DNA from: Archangium sp.
GTDB taxonomy: Bacteria; Myxococcota; Myxococcia; Myxococcales; Myxococcaceae
NCBI GenBank assembly: GCA_030695565.1
Contig: JAUYRZ010000106.1
Location: 1 to 64,000 of the forward strand
Length of the DNA: 64,000 bases
Reading direction: 5' to 3'
Below the pieces are notes generated by a model. It saw nothing but the letters and a program-made list of their open reading frames with translations. It searched no databases and was not told the DNA's origin. Of this stretch, positions 38,231 to 45,478 are shown piece by piece (position 1 is the first letter of the stretch; every line of letters starts with the position of its first letter). The translations under genes were made by a program, and so were the position numbers.

Positions 38231-39717
38231 AGCGCTCCTCAGTCTCAGCGGTCGCTCTGATGGAGCTGTTGTTCTTCGTTTCGCGGCTCGGCAATTTCCG
38301 TGCGCCATGGTTGGATTACGCGATGATATTTCGTCGCTTCGACTCGCTCGTTCAGATGAATGCCGCTGAGCATCTTGGCGTAAGCCTCGTACCCGACCCA
38401 TGGAACGACTATGGATACAGGACTACTTTCTCACTCTTCTATCGGGACCTGCAGGGACAACACGGCCTTGGTTCGGTCAAGATTGCTACGAAGCGTGGAG
38501 ACCAGACAACTGTGGTCCCGGAAAGCTTCGAGACTCTCGGAGACGGTTACTGCACTCTTGGCGCATCATCTTCTGTCTACGCGCGCACGGATGCATTGCT
38601 GGGAAGGACCGCAGCCGATCAAATCTGGAGTGCGCTGCGGGACTGTCATGCTGACGCCACTTCAAGCGATGGCTTCCAGGCCAACCCGGCATTCTCTGAA
38701 TCACTCCTACGCTTCGCCCCTGCCCGGCTGTTGCTGAGTTCGGGGCGGTTGCCAAACTATGCCCTGAATGCGAACCCAGAGCTTCGGTGCTCGATTCGAC
38801 TAAATGGTTTCGAGGTAAGTCATGAAGTGCACCTCAGATTCGGGCTGGCAGAGCCAATAAGCGGAAATGTGGTCGTCTTGATTGGCCCAAGCGGGGTTGG
38901 CAAGACAGGCGTGCTGGCAAAGTTGGCAACAGGGCTCGCAGGGGAGGAGGACGACTCTGTGTCCTGGCTCGCACATCCTCCAGCATTCTCGCGAATCTGT
39001 GCTGCGTCATATGGTGTCATGCTCCCATTCAAGGAGCGAGTGCGCGAAGCTAGCGTGTTTGAGGATCTAGGAACCAATCGAATTGGAGTCTACAGTACGA
39101 GTTCTGCTGTCGTGCATTTCGCAAACACATTAGGCAGGATAGAAGAACTCGGGCTGAGTGATTGGTCGGAAACCGAAGCACTGCTCAAGGATACTCTGCC
39201 GGAGGTTCCTTTGACCTCGCTCTCTCCAGCAGCGGATCTGGCAACGAGGTTCGCAGCGGCGAGTGCTGGTCATCGCATGTTTGCTACCCTTATCACTGAT
39301 CTGCATCTATTCGTAATTCCGGATAGTCTGATTCTCTTAGATGAACCAGAAATACACTTGCATCCAACCCTGCTTACACGCTTGGTTCACTGGTTCTATG
39401 GGATGCTTGCGCGCCGACGCGCCTTGGCAGTTATTGCCACTCACTCCCCCACTGTCGTCCAGTCGACGCTTGGAAAACAGGTTAGAATTTTATCTCGAAA
39501 CGGAAACCGAGCGAAGATGTCCTTGCCGGATCGCGAAACGCTTGGGTCGGGAGTATCAGAATTGAATGATGCGGTCTTCAGAGCGAGTGGCGCAGAGCCG
39601 CGCTATTTGGACGCACTCAAAAGCGCAATTCAAGGTCATGGCGTGGCGAAGGTCCGGGAAAGCTTTATTGCGCCCAGAACGCTGGAGCTCGAAGTCGCGA
39701 TTCGTAGTTTGGCTTAA
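38167..39717 (+). CDS. ABC/SMC-type ATPase, PtuA (Septu)-like
   Basis: A 516-residue protein if started at ATG 38167; the start is uncertain, with GTG 38149, ATG 38260 and ATG 38356 in frame. Residues about 70-210 are an unnamed N-terminal domain (DPWNDYGYRTTFSLFYRD). The ATPase shows Walker A GPSGVGKT (about 240-247), a signature-like SAGHRM, Walker B LILLDEPE and switch His in ATHSP. This is the layout of AAA-15/ABC defence ATPases such as PtuA, which forms a complex with a nuclease. It ends 2 bp before the HNH gene, so the two are an operon. AT-rich codon use (one counted line is 23/60 GC) suggests transfer. It is expected to sense a trigger and license PtuB. Confidence 0.78.
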   Translation: MADGPRPVCEICSLYPGSRGLERSSVSAVALMELLFFVSRLGNFRAPWLDYAMIFRRFDSLVQMNAAEHLGVSLVPDPWNDYGYRTTFSLFYRDLQGQHGLGSVKIATKRGDQTTVVPESFETLGDGYCTLGASSSVYARTDALLGRTAADQIWSALRDCHADATSSDGFQANPAFSESLLRFAPARLLLSSGRLPNYALNANPELRCSIRLNGFEVSHEVHLRFGLAEPISGNVVVLIGPSGVGKTGVLAKLATGLAGEEDDSVSWLAHPPAFSRICAASYGVMLPFKERVREASVFEDLGTNRIGVYSTSSAVVHFANTLGRIEELGLSDWSETEALLKDTLPEVPLTSLSPAADLATRFAAASAGHRMFATLITDLHLFVIPDSLILLDEPEIHLHPTLLTRLVHWFYGMLARRRALAVIATHSPTVVQSTLGKQVRILSRNGNRAKMSLPDRETLGSGVSELNDAVFRASGAEPRYLDALKSAIQGHGVAKVRESFIAPRTLELEVAIRSLA

Positions 39718-39719
39718 CC

Positions 39720-40529
39720 ATGATACCTCTTCAGAAGAGCGATCTCGATCCGTTTGTCCGACTGCAGCAACTGCTTAAGAGAAAGAGCCAAGAAGTGCGC
39801 GCGGAGTTTGAGCCGCAACTTGGTTTTATTGAGCGCGCGTATGCCTCCTTTGACTGTCACACGCCCGAGTTTATGTCTGTTGCTGGGATACGGTTCGGTG
39901 ACGACTCTGATGATCTATGGCGTGAGTTATACAGGTTTGACCAGGCAGATATTGCTTCATTGAAAGAGCAGCTCGATATACAGCTTGACGGTGTCTGCTG
40001 GTATTGCCGGATCGCGCCGGCCGACTCGCTTGATCACGTGTTGCCGCAACGCCAGAATCCGCTATACACGGTCCACAGCAGTAACCTTATTCCTGCGTGC
40101 ACTGCGTGTAACCGGAAGAAAGGTGAATTAAATGCGATCAGTCGCGACACGGTGTATCCGTACGGTGAGATTGAGCGATCGCTTCGATGGTTGTTTGCTA
40201 GAATCGAATTGGTCGGTGGCGATATTGAGGTTCGATTTTTCGCCGATTTCGCCAGGCTCGCCAGCGCAAGAAGTCGCGAGGTTATGGCGCGTCATATCGA
40301 CGAAATGGGCATTTGCGAGACGTATGCGCGGCATTTCGCGCGATTAGGTCGCAGCGACATGGTCGGCCGGTTTGGCTATTTGCGTGGAGGGAGGGAGGTT
40401 GTTGAGGCTATTACCGCTATCCTCCCTGGTTACGAGGTTGGTTTTGGTCCAAACTACTACCTGTCAGTCGGCATGGAGGCGTTGTCGCTGTGCAACGACG
40501 AGACGATTGCTGCGTTTCTACGGAAGTAG
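39720..40529 (+). CDS. HNH endonuclease, PtuB (Septu)-like
   Basis: A 269-residue protein with a Zn-finger HNH core. CWYC (Cys93, Cys96) is followed by SLDHVLPQ (Asp105-His106) and then by SSNLIPACTACNRKKGE, with Cys127, Cys130 and Asn131, the standard C-C/DH/N/C-C pattern. The helical N-terminal 90 residues and C-terminal 130 residues are unassigned. It is translated from ATG 39720, 2 bp after the ATPase. In characterised Septu and Retron-Eco7 (Ec78) systems the ATPase/HNH pair cleaves nucleic acid (tRNA or DNA, by system) and causes abortive infection. That role is inferred here. Confidence 0.8.
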   Translation: MIPLQKSDLDPFVRLQQLLKRKSQEVRAEFEPQLGFIERAYASFDCHTPEFMSVAGIRFGDDSDDLWRELYRFDQADIASLKEQLDIQLDGVCWYCRIAPADSLDHVLPQRQNPLYTVHSSNLIPACTACNRKKGELNAISRDTVYPYGEIERSLRWLFARIELVGGDIEVRFFADFARLASARSREVMARHIDEMGICETYARHFARLGRSDMVGRFGYLRGGREVVEAITAILPGYEVGFGPNYYLSVGMEALSLCNDETIAAFLRK

Positions 40530-40564
40530 CGGTAGCTGTGATCGCCGTGCTGAAGTTCCTCTGT

Positions 40565-41779
40565 CTACGTGACATGGCCAAGCATTGCGCCGCGATGATC
40601 AATGCATGGCCCGATCACCGGCAAGCTCGTATCGATCATCACCCGTGAGTCCTTAAGCAACAGAGTCGTTGAGATTACACTTTCGCCGTCTTGGCTGAGA
40701 GCAAGGACCGTTTCACCGGGATGAGCTGGAACTAGTCTAGGCCGCAGGCTCACAACTCCGCGTCGAAGTTCCCGGAGGGGTTCACGCCAGAACAGCTTTT
40801 CGTCGACCACCGGGGTGCCTAAGAGCCGGTGCATCCAAGTTTGGACGGTCGCATCACCGGCCCCTCGAACTTGGCTGACGAAGGCGATGGTCGATGCGAG
40901 ACGTGCCCGAAAGGTACCAGGTTTGGCAGACGCGCGATGGTGGCCTTCGCACGCCTCCATGCCGCGAATTTCCACCAGTCGCAGCATGGCTTCGATGCGC
41001 TTCACCAAATGGCTGCGCACGTCGAGGCGCGCCCCCAGCCGAATTCCGGTGACGACCAGTCGACCTGACACAGACCGCTCGATTCGAGTCTTGCTTCCGT
41101 TAATCTTGAGTTGCTGGCGACTCAATATTTGTGTGATTATGGGACTTATCACAATTCCGCGTAGAGGCTTTCTGAGTGCGAATGCGAGTTCGGCCGGGAA
41201 TTCGGTGGATTGTGTTGAGAACGTAAAGTCGTCACCGTATCGGCTGTACTGACAGCCCGAGTCATTGGCCAAGCGCGAGTACCGCGCATCGACATCTCTC
41301 ATGAAGATATCGGAAAGGGCTGGTGACGATGGACTCCCGGTTGGGAGGCTTCCTCGAAGACAGCATATGTCGCATATCCATCGAGCCACTTCGGGGGTAA
41401 CGCCAAGTGGAGAGTTCATGAGAGCAGTCACGAGATCGTCATCCACGATTGCGTCGAAAAACCCCTCAACGTCAAAATTTAGCGCGGAATTTGCGCCAAA
41501 ATGAACCAGCGCATTGGACACAATGCTTCGCCCAGTCAAGAAGGCGTGGCTGGCGCGGTGCGGAGTGGCACCGCCGCTCAAGCAGGCGGCGATTCGCGAC
41601 TGAACATCAGCAAGCGGAGGATATGGGGCGTAGATTTTGCGCAAGCCACCGCTCCGCTTCGGAATTGAGAAGGTGTCATAATTCCTATGGAACGACGCGT
41701 TGCGCGCAACAAAGGACTTAAAGGTCGCAAGAGAGCCACGCAAAAGCTCTAACGCCGACTGGGACTCAATCGTTACCAA
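40565..41779 (-). CDS. Retron-type reverse transcriptase
   Basis: A 404-residue retron reverse transcriptase. Key motifs are the retron-specific NAxxH box (NALVH, residues 89-93), catalytic Asp in NFDVEGFFDA (about 101-110), LPTGSPSSPALSD (145-157), the active site YGDD (181-184) inside CQYSRYGDDFTFST, and the VTG triplet of region Y (243-245). Together NAxxH and VTG separate retron RTs from group II intron and DGR enzymes. YGDD replaces the common YADD, and LPTG replaces LPQG. The start is TTG 41779, because an in-frame TAG lies 18 nt upstream. It is convergent with the HNH gene across 35 bp. Confidence 0.88.
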   Translation of the reverse strand: MVTIESQSALELLRGSLATFKSFVARNASFHRNYDTFSIPKRSGGLRKIYAPYPPLADVQSRIAACLSGGATPHRASHAFLTGRSIVSNALVHFGANSALNFDVEGFFDAIVDDDLVTALMNSPLGVTPEVARWICDICCLRGSLPTGSPSSPALSDIFMRDVDARYSRLANDSGCQYSRYGDDFTFSTQSTEFPAELAFALRKPLRGIVISPIITQILSRQQLKINGSKTRIERSVSGRLVVTGIRLGARLDVRSHLVKRIEAMLRLVEIRGMEACEGHHRASAKPGTFRARLASTIAFVSQVRGAGDATVQTWMHRLLGTPVVDEKLFWREPLRELRRGVVSLRPRLVPAHPGETVLALSQDGESVISTTLLLKDSRVMIDTSLPVIGPCIDHRGAMLGHVT

Positions 41780-41821
41780 GGTCCAAGATCCCTACAACAT
41801 TTACTGGTGAACTAGTGGGCA

Positions 41822-42070
41822 GCTATCCACAACCATTTGCGCGAGTATTGGCGATTCGCCAATACAGTCAGTCCCAGCCGGCTTGGTCATGTTAGCCAAG
41901 CGCGCTTGGAACGCAAGATCAACCTTGCGGCTCTTCGGACAGCCAGGACCGCCGCTAGGCTTACGGCGCAAAGAGACGTTTGCCGAAGCCACCCTCGAGC
42001 GACGAGACCGTGGTGCCGAGCGATCGCACCAGGCAGCATCCACACAACTGGGCGGGTTCTTGTGGGAAGC
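41822..42070 (-). ncRNA. Candidate retron msr-msd non-coding RNA
   Basis: This lies within the 303-bp gene-free stretch directly upstream of the RT, in the RT sense orientation. Candidate outer pairing arms are GCTTCCCACAA (42070-42060) and TTGTGGATAGC (41832-41822), 9 of 11 pairs, the layout expected of a1/a2. Inside are hairpins at 42011-42031 (6 bp), 41912-41929 (CGCAAG/CTTGCG), 41896-41909 (perfect 14-nt palindrome), 41881-41901 (6 bp), and 41845-41865 (9 bp, 3-nt loop, GTATTGGCG/CGCCAATAC). Size and position fit retron ncRNAs. No branch-point guanosine can be fixed, so boundaries are tentative. Confidence 0.45.
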
Positions 42071-42082
42071 CTTATCGGGGGT

Positions 42083-42916
42083 CTAAAGCAAATCCAGTTG
42101 GGCAATATGCGGTGCAGGGAAGACGCCGATTACGACCCACGGATTTGGCCCTACCTGATGCCACGCTTGGGTAGTGCCCAGAAGGAGATGAATGTCCGTT
42201 TGGAAGAAGCGGCTAACGTACATCTCGCGCACTTTTGTAATCGCGCGCTCCTCCGTCTCCTCAGATCGGAGACAGTTCCAAAAGAGGGCGCCGATCTCCC
42301 AATCCAAAATTATTAGAGTGCTTTCGCGCCCGCTGTCATCGCGGAAGCGATATGAAAAGCGATACGGCAGTTTCCGGATCAGCGCGAATGTGTTCCGCCA
42401 GGTGTCGTCATTGAACAATTCGGCTTGACGCGAAAGCTCGCGCATCTGCCTCACGCGATCTGGGTTCCACTCACGCTCGTCCTCCTCCTCTATGATGAGG
42501 TCAATCATTTGTGATGGCTTGAATGTCGCAAGTGATCTGCGATTTGCGTGGGCGTCATCGATGAGAACCTGTAATGAGGAGTCAACGCGACCAGTCTCGA
42601 GAAGGATTCGCCGCCGCTCGCGCCATTGATGGTCAGAGCCCGTGCCGAGATGGTCTGTGGCGGCGAGCTCGCTCATGTCGACCGGTCGGTGGCTCTCTGG
42701 ACGCACGTCACTCGAGTGGCGGAGCACGCGGCAGTTGACCCAGTCGTACTTTCGATACTGCTGCGTCTCTTCGAGCCGACGAAATGGAACCGGATAGAGA
42801 CGTATCCAAGACCCATCCTCTCGGACTCCAGCCGTACAGACGGTTTCGCCGTGCCTCTTGGAAAGGGTCGGGTAGGTCTTCACAGTGATCAGGACGCGTT
42901 CGCGAGGGTGTGCCAT
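42083..42916 (-). CDS. Unrecognised protein in the retron island
   Basis: A 277-residue protein from ATG 42916; TTG 42925 would overlap the DUF488 stop. I do not recognise its family. It has no signal peptide or membrane segment. Distinctive stretches are LITVKTYPTLSKRHGETVCT near the N-terminus, SWIRLYPVPFRRLEE, and GRESTLIILDWEIGALFWN in the middle, ending with LLGTTQAWHQVGPNPWVVIG. It is coupled to the DUF488 gene (6-bp gap), and its stop lies 13 bp before the candidate ncRNA. The island context suggests a defence-related or nucleic-acid role, but this is inference. Confidence 0.7.
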   Translation of the reverse strand: MAHPRERVLITVKTYPTLSKRHGETVCTAGVREDGSWIRLYPVPFRRLEETQQYRKYDWVNCRVLRHSSDVRPESHRPVDMSELAATDHLGTGSDHQWRERRRILLETGRVDSSLQVLIDDAHANRRSLATFKPSQMIDLIIEEEDEREWNPDRVRQMRELSRQAELFNDDTWRNTFALIRKLPYRFSYRFRDDSGRESTLIILDWEIGALFWNCLRSEETEERAITKVREMYVSRFFQTDIHLLLGTTQAWHQVGPNPWVVIGVFPAPHIAQLDLL

Positions 42917-42921
42917 CGGCC

Positions 42922-43836
42922 TCAAAGGTGTCGGGGGGCGTAGTTGGTGCCGAACTCCGTCTCAAGTATCTCAGCAACGCAGTGACGATGGCATTGTTGC
43001 GGATCGCGCTCGAAGCACATCAGAGCCACGCGACCCCCATTCGAGAGTTCGCGAAGGCGTCGCAATGCAGGCTTCTGCTCGGGAAGCCAGTCACGTTCAT
43101 AGTCCGCGAAGAGTGCGTCATAATCGGCTTGCGTCTCCAACGTGCGGCGCTTTGATGAGTCGATCCCCAGCTCCGGGATGTGTTCGTAGGCGATACCGAC
43201 GTTGCGGCACGAATTTGCGAGTGTGCTTTTAGAGAATCCTGGTTTTCGGGAGATGGGATTGCGTCGAACGTCGCACAGAACGTCGACCGCGCTGACAATC
43301 AGTGCGTTCAAGAAGCTATCGACAGTCTGCCCTTCGTAGCCGACCGTGAAGATCCGTGTCTGGGTAGTTAGCGGCTTCGCCGCAGTGATCGCTTTGAGCG
43401 CCGGCATATCCCCAGCAAGGACGCGATCTGAGATCTCGCTCCGGGTGGCGAAGTAGGGATAGCGGCGGTAGGTAAGCGCAACCAACGGATCGCCGCGTAG
43501 TTCGCTGTACTTCCTTGCGAATGCCATGAATTCGACGTCCTCCGTCGCGATGGTCTTTTCGGCTTTCGGCGTCAAAACCCAGCCATCCTCATCCACTACT
43601 AGGCCCAGTTCGATCAACTTGCGAAGGTCCGCGTAGGACGTGAAGGAGAATGCCCCGAAACGATACGGGACGAAGGTGTAGGGAGGGGAACTCGATTCTT
43701 GGCAATACAAGAAAAGCAACTTCTGTAGGTCGACTTTGCCAAGCGCGCCCCCAAAGGCCCTCAACAACTGGAGCAAGCGGAGTTGTCGGGGGTAGAGCGG
43801 CACTTGTTTCGGTTCATGGGTTGCTGCGCGTGCCAT
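42922..43836 (-). CDS. DUF488-family protein with N-terminal helical domain
   Basis: A 304-residue protein. The C-terminal DUF488 domain (about 155-300) shows FTVGYEGQTVDSFLNAL, DVRRNPISRKPGFSK and the end ALMCFERDPQQCHRHCVAEI. The DVR-NP-SR and C-HR pairs are diagnostic. The N-terminal part (about 15-110, KVDLQKLLFLYCQE and FVPYRFGAFSFTSYADLRKL) resembles the SocA/Panacea-like or winged-helix fusions seen in this family. The frame is open back to 44097, but ATG 43836 (MARAATHEPK) is preferred because upstream codons include the displaced ATP-grasp fragment. DUF488 is of unknown function. Confidence 0.75.
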   Translation of the reverse strand: MARAATHEPKQVPLYPRQLRLLQLLRAFGGALGKVDLQKLLFLYCQESSSPPYTFVPYRFGAFSFTSYADLRKLIELGLVVDEDGWVLTPKAEKTIATEDVEFMAFARKYSELRGDPLVALTYRRYPYFATRSEISDRVLAGDMPALKAITAAKPLTTQTRIFTVGYEGQTVDSFLNALIVSAVDVLCDVRRNPISRKPGFSKSTLANSCRNVGIAYEHIPELGIDSSKRRTLETQADYDALFADYERDWLPEQKPALRRLRELSNGGRVALMCFERDPQQCHRHCVAEILETEFGTNYAPRHL

Positions 43837-43964
43837 TCCGAGAGGCAGATCACAACCCCGTGAAACAGGCAAACCCGACAGCAGGTAGGCCGGCATCGCA
43901 CCGTGGCTGAATCCCGGGGCCAGTAGAGTTGACCGCCAACGGCTCAAAATTTCTTGAGAATCCG

Positions 43965-44052
43965 GAAGGCGCGCCGACGCAGCCAGTCTCAGCGGGCTAC
44001 ATGGCCCACGGACAAGGTGGTGGGTGAGAGCGTCAAAGTCCTCGCCCGGTAA
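43965..44052 (+). pseudogene. Displaced and deleted 3' end of an ATP-grasp gene (island border)
   Basis: 43965-44006 matches 37959-38000 of the resident ATP-grasp gene at 36 of 42 bases and gives EGAPTQPVSAGYMA against EGTPTQPVSAGYMA. Five of the six changes are synonymous. A net deletion of 47 bases follows, then VGESVKVLAR and stop against VGETVKVLAR and stop. So the fragment is the tail of a once-functional homologue, not a fresh duplication. It sits immediately right of the island and before a palindromic repeat. Confidence 0.75.
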
Positions 44053-44092
44053 CTCCCTCTCCCTTCGGTTCGGGAGAGGGTTGGGGGGGAGG
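44053..44092. repeat. Dispersed palindromic repeat, copy 4
   Basis: CCCTCTCCC, a loop, CGGGAGAGGG and a G-rich tail. It directly follows the displaced ATP-grasp end and ends next to the stop of the leftward ExbB/MotA-like gene. It may serve as a terminator for that gene. Confidence 0.65.
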
Positions 44093-44093
44093 G

Positions 44094-44807
44094 TCAAGTC
44101 TCCTCGACGTTCACCGTGACCTTCTGCATGCAGGCGCGGTGCAGCACGATGAGATTCATCATCGCCACGGAAGCCTGATTCAAATCGTTGAGCATGCCCT
44201 GCGTTCGGCCGTTCAAGACCGAGAACGCAATCAACAGCGGAATCGAAGCGATGAGCCCGAACTGCGTGCAGTTCATCGCCTCGCCGATCGACCCCGCGAG
44301 AATCGTCGCGCGCTCGGCAGCCGGAGCATGAGCCACCGCCTTGAATGATCCGATCAGCCCATGCACCGTGCCGAAGAGGCCGATCAACATCGCCGCGTTC
44401 CCCAACATCGCCAGGTAGCCGGTGCGCGCTTCGAGCCGCGGCGCTTCCCGCAGCGAGGCTTCATCGAGCGACGCCTGAACTTCCTCTTCACCCTTCGGGA
44501 TGTTCATCAGCCCGGCCTTCAACAGGTTGGTCAGGGGCGTCGACTTCTGGCCCCCGATGAAGCTGATGGCCTTGTCCACGTCGCCCGCGACGAGGTGCTT
44601 CTTGATGCCGCGGATCAACGCGTCCTTGTCGTTCGCCGCAGTGAAGAAGAGCGCGACGGCCCGCTCGACGATGATGGCCACCCCGATCACGAACACGATC
44701 GCGATGGGGTACATCGGCCAGCCGCCTTCGCTCCACGAGCCTCCCAACGATTGAAGCAAACCTTCTTCGACCACCGCCTCGGTAGCGAGCACTGCAGGGA
44801 GCGACAT
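44094..44807 (-). CDS. MotA/TolQ/ExbB-family proton channel protein
   Basis: A 237-residue inner-membrane protein of the MotA/TolQ/ExbB family, which uses the proton gradient to power partners in the periplasm. It has a first membrane helix (MYPIAIVFVIGVAIIVERAV), a cytoplasmic loop, and two C-terminal helices (LAMLGNAAMLIGLFGTVHGL and ALIASIPLLIAFSVLNG-like) with the conserved G-LGTV-x-G pattern as GLFGTVHGLIGSF. No TolR/ExbD/MotB partner gene is adjacent. The gene reads towards the island border, so any partner formerly downstream may have been lost. Confidence 0.88.
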   Translation of the reverse strand: MSLPAVLATEAVVEEGLLQSLGGSWSEGGWPMYPIAIVFVIGVAIIVERAVALFFTAANDKDALIRGIKKHLVAGDVDKAISFIGGQKSTPLTNLLKAGLMNIPKGEEEVQASLDEASLREAPRLEARTGYLAMLGNAAMLIGLFGTVHGLIGSFKAVAHAPAAERATILAGSIGEAMNCTQFGLIASIPLLIAFSVLNGRTQGMLNDLNQASVAMMNLIVLHRACMQKVTVNVEET

Positions 44808-44891
44808 GTCGGTGTCCGTGACCTTTCACCCGGGAATGCGGGCGGAGAAGCTCGACACCGACGCGCGAAAAGAGGTTCCGCGTGCTCGATT

Positions 44892-45272
44892 TTACGGTTC
44901 GCGAAGTCGGCGAGTGCCTGCAAGTGCGGCCTTCAGCGCCGCGTGTCGCCGCTCGCGCTCCACCGTCGGTTCCGGAGCCGGGTTCATGAGTGGGAACACC
45001 ATGCCCATGGCGCCACCGAAGGGCCGAAGTACGGCGTTGAGCGTGTTCAAAGTCGGGTTGGCATCGTCTCGGTCTTCGAGTTGCTGCAGCGCCGCACGAG
45101 AGATGCCGACGAGGCGCGCAAAATCGAGCCGGCTCTTCCTCAGCACCACGGCGCGGAGGAACCGCACCGCCTCACCGATCCGCCACTCACTGCCATGCAC
45201 CAGGGCGGCCACATCCTCCAACAGCTCCTTGCGTTGCATCGCGCTCATCGCCGCGATCTCAGCGCGCTTCAC
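44892..45272 (-). CDS. XRE-family HTH regulator (HipB-like antitoxin type)
   Basis: A 126-residue protein with a helix-turn-helix of the Cro/C1 type: LDFARLVGISRAALQQLEDR (residues about 60-79) followed by NPTLNTLNAVLRPFGG, typical of HipB and similar antitoxin repressors. A basic Arg/Ala-rich tail closes it. No HipA or other toxin gene is beside it: its neighbours are the ExbB gene on one side and the divergent S51-like gene on the other. It may autoregulate through the repeated ATTAAAGTAGT sites upstream. The class is clear; the toxin link is uncertain. Confidence 0.75.
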   Translation of the reverse strand: MKRAEIAAMSAMQRKELLEDVAALVHGSEWRIGEAVRFLRAVVLRKSRLDFARLVGISRAALQQLEDRDDANPTLNTLNAVLRPFGGAMGMVFPLMNPAPEPTVERERRHAALKAALAGTRRLREP

Positions 45273-45334
45273 AGCAGCCCCAAGCTGGGTCGCTCGCTGC
45301 GTCGAACCCTGCCTCTGGCCAGCGACCCATGACT

Positions 45335-45430
45335 ATTAAAGTAGTTCATTGAGGGCGTCTGGCGAGGCGCTTTAGATACGAAAAAGTATCAGGCCGGCCG
45401 AGTTGGGCCGGCTTTGCCCATTAAAGTAGT
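45335..45430. promoter_or_regulatory. Divergent control region with repeated ATTAAAGTAGT sites
   Basis: The 206-bp gap between the HTH gene (start 45272, leftward) and the S51-like gene (start 45479, rightward) contains an 11-base exact direct repeat, ATTAAAGTAGT, at 45335-45345 and 45420-45430. The first copy sits in an imperfect palindrome, ACTATTAAAGTAGT. Between them lie ATAC/GTAT (45377-45390) and a GCCGGCC/GGCCGGC stem (about 45394-45413) followed by TTTG. The region is AT-rich for this genome. The repeats are reasonable operators for the HTH protein. Confidence 0.45.
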
Positions 45431-45478
45431 CGAGCGGCTCGAAGCAGAACCTTGAGAAGACCCCCGTCTCCCCGCATC

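Noticed and set aside
40530-40564. Possible terminator between the convergent HNH and RT genes.
   Set aside because: No stable hairpin or T-run is visible in the 35 bp, so read-through into antisense RNA may occur.
41822-41832. CTATCCACAA near the RT could be read as a DnaA box (TTATCCACA).
   Set aside because: A single imperfect match far from gyrB and recF. It fits better as an arm of the candidate retron RNA.
41949-42086. A short rightward frame inside the structured stretch upstream of the RT.
   Set aside because: No ribosome site and no recognisable product. The strong hairpins and position fit an RNA better.
38096-43960. Looked for an integrase, transposase or tRNA gene bounding the island.
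   Set aside because: None was found. Only the displaced gene end marks the border.
43837-44097. Extending the DUF488 start back to 44097.
   Set aside because: That extension would run through the displaced ATP-grasp fragment on the opposite strand and shows no DUF488-like sequence. ATG 43836 is better.
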